The notes under the pieces are model-generated. The model did no database searches and was not told the origin of the DNA. It saw only the letters and a list, made by a program, of their open reading frames with translations. A stretch of DNA of 64,000 nucleotides from contig NZ_CP080025.1 in assembly GCF_020463795.1 (NCBI RefSeq), positions 3,097,501 to 3,161,500 of the forward strand. Reading direction: 5' to 3'. This DNA comes from Echinicola marina (lineage in GTDB: Bacteria > Bacteroidota > Bacteroidia > Cytophagales > Cyclobacteriaceae). A program made the position numbers and the translations under genes. This document shows, piece by piece, positions 61,266-64,000 of the stretch. Numbering within the stretch: position 1 is the stretch's first letter; every line of letters starts with the position of its first letter.

Positions 61266-62123
61266 ATGTCAGTTAGTAATAATACCACAAAGGGCCCCAG
61301 AGGAGGGCAGCGCTTTCTTTCTTCACTATTAGTGCTTATAGCCTTTCATCTATTTACATTGGAAGCTTCGGCACAAAATCAACCATCAGGTTCTTCTTTT
61401 ACCGCACGCTTGGTCAATATTGAAGCACCTGTCAATGAAACTTTCCGCTATCAGGCTACACTCCGCAACGATGCTGATGCTCCTCAGCTCTATGAACTCG
61501 GTTCAGAAATTCCAGAAGGCTGGCGTTTGGCATTTAAGGCTATGGGAAGCCAGTTGACTTCCATCAAGCTGGAGCCAGGGAAAACGGAAAGCATTAATAT
61601 AGAGCTAAGGCCGGCCTATGGAGCTAAGCCGTCCAAGTACAATATTCCCATCTATGCTGTTTCGGAAAAAGATTCATTAGAACTTCACTTGGAGGCCGTA
61701 GTAGAAGGTGCTTATGAGCTGGAACTTACCACGCCTTCAGGAAGGCTAAGTGATGAGATTATCGAAGGTGAAAAAAGGGAGATTCATCTAAAAGTTAAAA
61801 ACACAGGGTCCTTGCCTTTAACAGAGCTCTCCTTGTCCTCCAATACCCCTCCGAAGTGGGATGTGACTTTTTCACCTGCCGAAATAAAGCAGCTTGATCC
61901 GGGAAAATCAACCGATGTAGTGGCCACATTAAATGTGCCGGATAAAACCTTGGCAGGTGATTATGTAAGTAAGTTTACCGCAAAAAATGCAGCAAGTACA
62001 AGTACAGTAACTTATAGGATGACCGTAAAAACATCCCTGCTTTCAGGAGGAATTGGTGTTTTGGTGATTTTGGTTTCCATAGGTTTTGTTTTTTACCTCA
62101 TCAGAAAATTCGGTAGAAGATAG
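61266..62123 (+). CDS. NEW3-domain membrane-anchored protein
   Basis: A 285-aa protein with signal sequence (RFLSSLLVLIAFHLFTLEASAQ), two Ig-like NEW3 (alpha-galactosidase-associated) domains and a C-terminal membrane helix (GGIGVLVILVSIGFVFYLI) followed by RKFGRR. The domain landmarks are LRNDADAPQLYELGSEIPEGWRLAF in the first and LKVKNTGSLPLTELSLSSNTPPKWDVTF in the second. NEW3 proteins occur upstream of ABC exporters in several Bacteroidota and Firmicutes loci. The ABC ATPase starts 7 bp after its stop, so it may be an extracytoplasmic partner of the transporter. Cargo unknown. Confidence 0.8.
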   Translation: MSVSNNTTKGPRGGQRFLSSLLVLIAFHLFTLEASAQNQPSGSSFTARLVNIEAPVNETFRYQATLRNDADAPQLYELGSEIPEGWRLAFKAMGSQLTSIKLEPGKTESINIELRPAYGAKPSKYNIPIYAVSEKDSLELHLEAVVEGAYELELTTPSGRLSDEIIEGEKREIHLKVKNTGSLPLTELSLSSNTPPKWDVTFSPAEIKQLDPGKSTDVVATLNVPDKTLAGDYVSKFTAKNAASTSTVTYRMTVKTSLLSGGIGVLVILVSIGFVFYLIRKFGRR

Positions 62124-62130
62124 CAGGAGT

Positions 62131-63099
62131 ATGGATAACCAAATCATAAGATTGGAAGGGCTGACCAAATATTATGGCAGTTTCAAAGCCGTAAATGAGT
62201 TGGACCTTAGCATCAACAGAGGAGAGATTTTTGGGCTTTTAGGGCCAAATGGAGCGGGAAAGACGACTACTATCCTTATGATGATGGGCTTGACAGACCC
62301 TAGTAAGGGTACGGCTTATGTCTGTGGCTTTAATTCTACCAAAGATCCCATATCGGTAAAGCGACTTGTGGGCTATATGCCTGATAGCCTTGGTTTCTAT
62401 GATAATATGACGGCCTTGGAAAACCTGATGTATATTGGTGAATTGAATGGGATTCCACGGTCCGAATTGCAGGAGCGTGCCTTGGAGGCAATGGACATGG
62501 TAGGGCTTTCCGGTGATACTGTGCATAAAAAGACTGCTGCTTACTCCAGGGGAATGAAACAGCGTCTAGGGTTGGCAGAAGTGCTTATTAAACAGCCTCA
62601 AGTCATTGTTTTGGATGAACCCACGTTGGGGATAGATCCAAGCGGTGTAAAGGAGTTTCTAGCGCTTATATTGAAGTTGAGCCGGGAAAAAGGCTTAACG
62701 GTACTGCTTTCTTCCCATCATCTTCATCAGGTCCAGCAGGTATGTGATCGAGTAGGTATTTTTGTCGGAGGGGAACTTCTGGTACAAGGCAATATTGATA
62801 CCTTATCAAACCGGCTTTTTGCTGAAAAGACCTATGAGGTGCATGTCCGCTTACAAGATGAAGTGGGACATCCCTGGAAGGATGAAGGGGAATTACTTCA
62901 ATTGGGTTTTGTCCAAAAAATAGCTGTCAAGGGCGCTCATATTGAGATATCCAGCAGTGCTGACGTGACGCCGGATATTGTCCGCTTTTTTGTAGAAAAA
63001 GGGTATAATGTCACTGGTGTACAGAAGAAGGAATATGGGCTGGAAGATATTTACCAAAAGTATTTTGAGAATAATTTAACGGAGAGCATAGATCAATGA
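62131..63099 (+). CDS. ABC transporter ATP-binding protein
   Basis: A 322-aa ABC ATPase from ATG 62131, with CAGGAGT as ribosome-binding site. An upstream in-frame start at 62086 would overlap the NEW3 gene. Walker A is GPNGAGKTTT near residue 40, the signature is YSRGMKQR, Walker B is VIVLDEPTLGID, and the switch His is in LLSSHHLHQV. The C-terminal 100 residues are an extension typical of ABC-2 type exporters (DrrA-like). The permease gene begins within its stop codon (ATGA overlap at 63096), indicating a single complex. Confidence 0.95.
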   Translation: MDNQIIRLEGLTKYYGSFKAVNELDLSINRGEIFGLLGPNGAGKTTTILMMMGLTDPSKGTAYVCGFNSTKDPISVKRLVGYMPDSLGFYDNMTALENLMYIGELNGIPRSELQERALEAMDMVGLSGDTVHKKTAAYSRGMKQRLGLAEVLIKQPQVIVLDEPTLGIDPSGVKEFLALILKLSREKGLTVLLSSHHLHQVQQVCDRVGIFVGGELLVQGNIDTLSNRLFAEKTYEVHVRLQDEVGHPWKDEGELLQLGFVQKIAVKGAHIEISSSADVTPDIVRFFVEKGYNVTGVQKKEYGLEDIYQKYFENNLTESIDQ

Positions 63100-64000
63100 A
63101 AGCAAATATAAATTCGTTTGAAAGGCTTTTTGCAATAAGCACCGAAAAACCGCCTCATCCTTTTTGGGTAATGGTGAGAAAGGAAGTTGCGGGTCATATT
63201 CGAAGTTGGAGATTCATTGTCTTATTAGTGCTTATTGTGCTTACCTTTTGGGGAGCGAGCACAGTGGCGCTGGGAAATTTAAGGGAGGCAGTATCCCAGA
63301 TAAAAGATGCTGATAAGCTTTTTATATACCTTAAAATCCTAACCACCACCGAGGGGGTATTGCCTCCCTTTCATGTGTTTCTTAATTTTCTGGGCCCTTT
63401 ATTGGGGATCAGCCTTGGTTTTGACGCCATGAATTCAGAACAGCAAAACGGTACATTGACCAGGATTATGGCACAACCGGTATATAGGGACAACCTACTG
63501 ATGTCCAAGTTTGTGAGCTCATTGATCTTGGTTGCAGCCATGCTATTTAGCTTGATTTTATTGATGATTGGCGGGGGAATAATCGTTACAGGTGTTTTTA
63601 TTGAGATGGAAGAAGTGCTAAGGATTATTAGTTTTATGGTGCTTTGTACCATCTATGTTGGGTTTTGGCTTGGTCTTTCCATTTTGTTGTCCATACTTTT
63701 CAAGCAGGCCTCGACATCGGCCTTAACAGCAATTGGTATATGGCTGTTTTTTACGGTCTTTTATCAAATTATCATCAATATAGCTGTGAAGGCTTTTGCA
63801 CCAGAAGTCAATGAAATGTCCCAGATGGATGTACTGCATTTAAATGAACTGATATTGAACCTACTGCGCCTAGCGCCTAGCCAACTTTATACGGATGCTA
63901 CCACCACTTTGTTGATGCCATCGGTGAGAAGTCTTGGTCCAGTTACGATGGAACAGATGGCGGGAGCAATACCTTCTCCACTTCCCTTTAAGGAAAGTTT
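63096..64000 (+). CDS. ABC-2 type transporter permease (3' partial)
   Basis: The frame opens at ATG 63096, overlapping the ATPase stop by 4 bp, and remains open to the end of the window (about 301 residues visible). The visible part has an N-terminal cytoplasmic segment, a first helix (SWRFIVLLVLIVLTFWGAS), a large loop, and further helices (FLNFLGPLLGISLGFD; LILVAAMLFSLILLMIGGGIIV; IISFMVLCTIYVGFWLGLS; LTAIGIWLFFTVFYQIIINI). The SEQQNGTLTRIMAQPVYRDNLL segment is typical of ABC-2 permeases of the NosY or NatB type. The NosY type with a NEW3 partner is one possible assignment, but no copper or nitrous-oxide genes are visible. Confidence 0.85.
   Translation, partial: MKANINSFERLFAISTEKPPHPFWVMVRKEVAGHIRSWRFIVLLVLIVLTFWGASTVALGNLREAVSQIKDADKLFIYLKILTTTEGVLPPFHVFLNFLGPLLGISLGFDAMNSEQQNGTLTRIMAQPVYRDNLLMSKFVSSLILVAAMLFSLILLMIGGGIIVTGVFIEMEEVLRIISFMVLCTIYVGFWLGLSILLSILFKQASTSALTAIGIWLFFTVFYQIIINIAVKAFAPEVNEMSQMDVLHLNELILNLLRLAPSQLYTDATTTLLMPSVRSLGPVTMEQMAGAIPSPLPFKES

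Overview
The window looks like the chromosome of a marine or soil Bacteroidota, probably a Cyclobacteriaceae member (Echinicola, Cyclobacterium or Algoriphagus type). This is inferred from gene content: two SusC/SusD pairs, a FecI-like sigma factor with a FecR-like anti-sigma factor, many signal-peptide glycosidases, Bacteroidota-type MobA/MobB/MobC genes, AT-rich intergenic DNA and weak Shine-Dalgarno sequences. No rRNA, tRNA or CRISPR array was seen.

Positions 1-8721 hold a galactan-type degradation cluster. A 5'-truncated protein with two GH53 endo-galactanase modules and two secreted esterases lie on the + strand. A GH43-like protein and a GH2-like protein with a non-canonical active-site motif lie on the - strand, separated from them by a bidirectional hairpin terminator. 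A gene-poor stretch (8.7-10.1 kb) follows, carrying a 154-bp MITE and smaller repeats.

Positions 10.1-42.6 kb form a large polysaccharide utilization locus. It begins with an ECF sigma factor and FecR anti-sigma factor, then a GH39-like glycosidase with its own leader and terminator, then an intact IS256-family element and an intact IS1595-family element, both with 8-bp target duplications. A second copy of the leader precedes a SusC with an N-terminal STN signalling domain. After it come SusD, a second SusC without STN, a second SusD, GH20, DUF4838/GH163-type, GH63/MGH1-like, LacZ-type GH2, a second GH63-like protein, a CE15-type glucuronoyl esterase, GH3 and an SGNH hydrolase. The expected logic is that the STN-SusC senses glycan import and signals through FecR to the sigma factor. 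The duplicated leader probably places GH39 and the susC operon under the same control. The target is likely a complex branched glycan (HexNAc, galactose, uronate ester), but it cannot be fixed from sequence.

Positions 42.6-58 kb are accessory. They contain a lipoprotein, a beta-barrel protein, an outer-membrane pseudogene with one in-frame stop, a degraded mobilizable element (small protein, mobA, mobB, truncated mobC), katG, a lipoprotein next to a decayed paralogue fragment, an ArsR/SRPBCC/DoxX operon, a lipoprotein made of two S8-propeptide-like repeats, small hypothetical genes, a second MITE copy and a 255-bp palindromic element.

Positions 58.7-64 kb carry a three-gene iron-uptake-type membrane module (two small DUF3325/DUF3649-like proteins plus a PepSY protein) and the start of a NEW3-domain protein/ABC ATPase/ABC permease operon that runs off the window.

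The most novel observation is a 152-154-bp MITE. Two copies have perfect 8-bp target duplications, and its inverted-repeat ends closely resemble those of the IS1595-family element in the same window. A third, partial copy interrupts one of the two duplicated leaders exactly at the point where the leaders stop matching.
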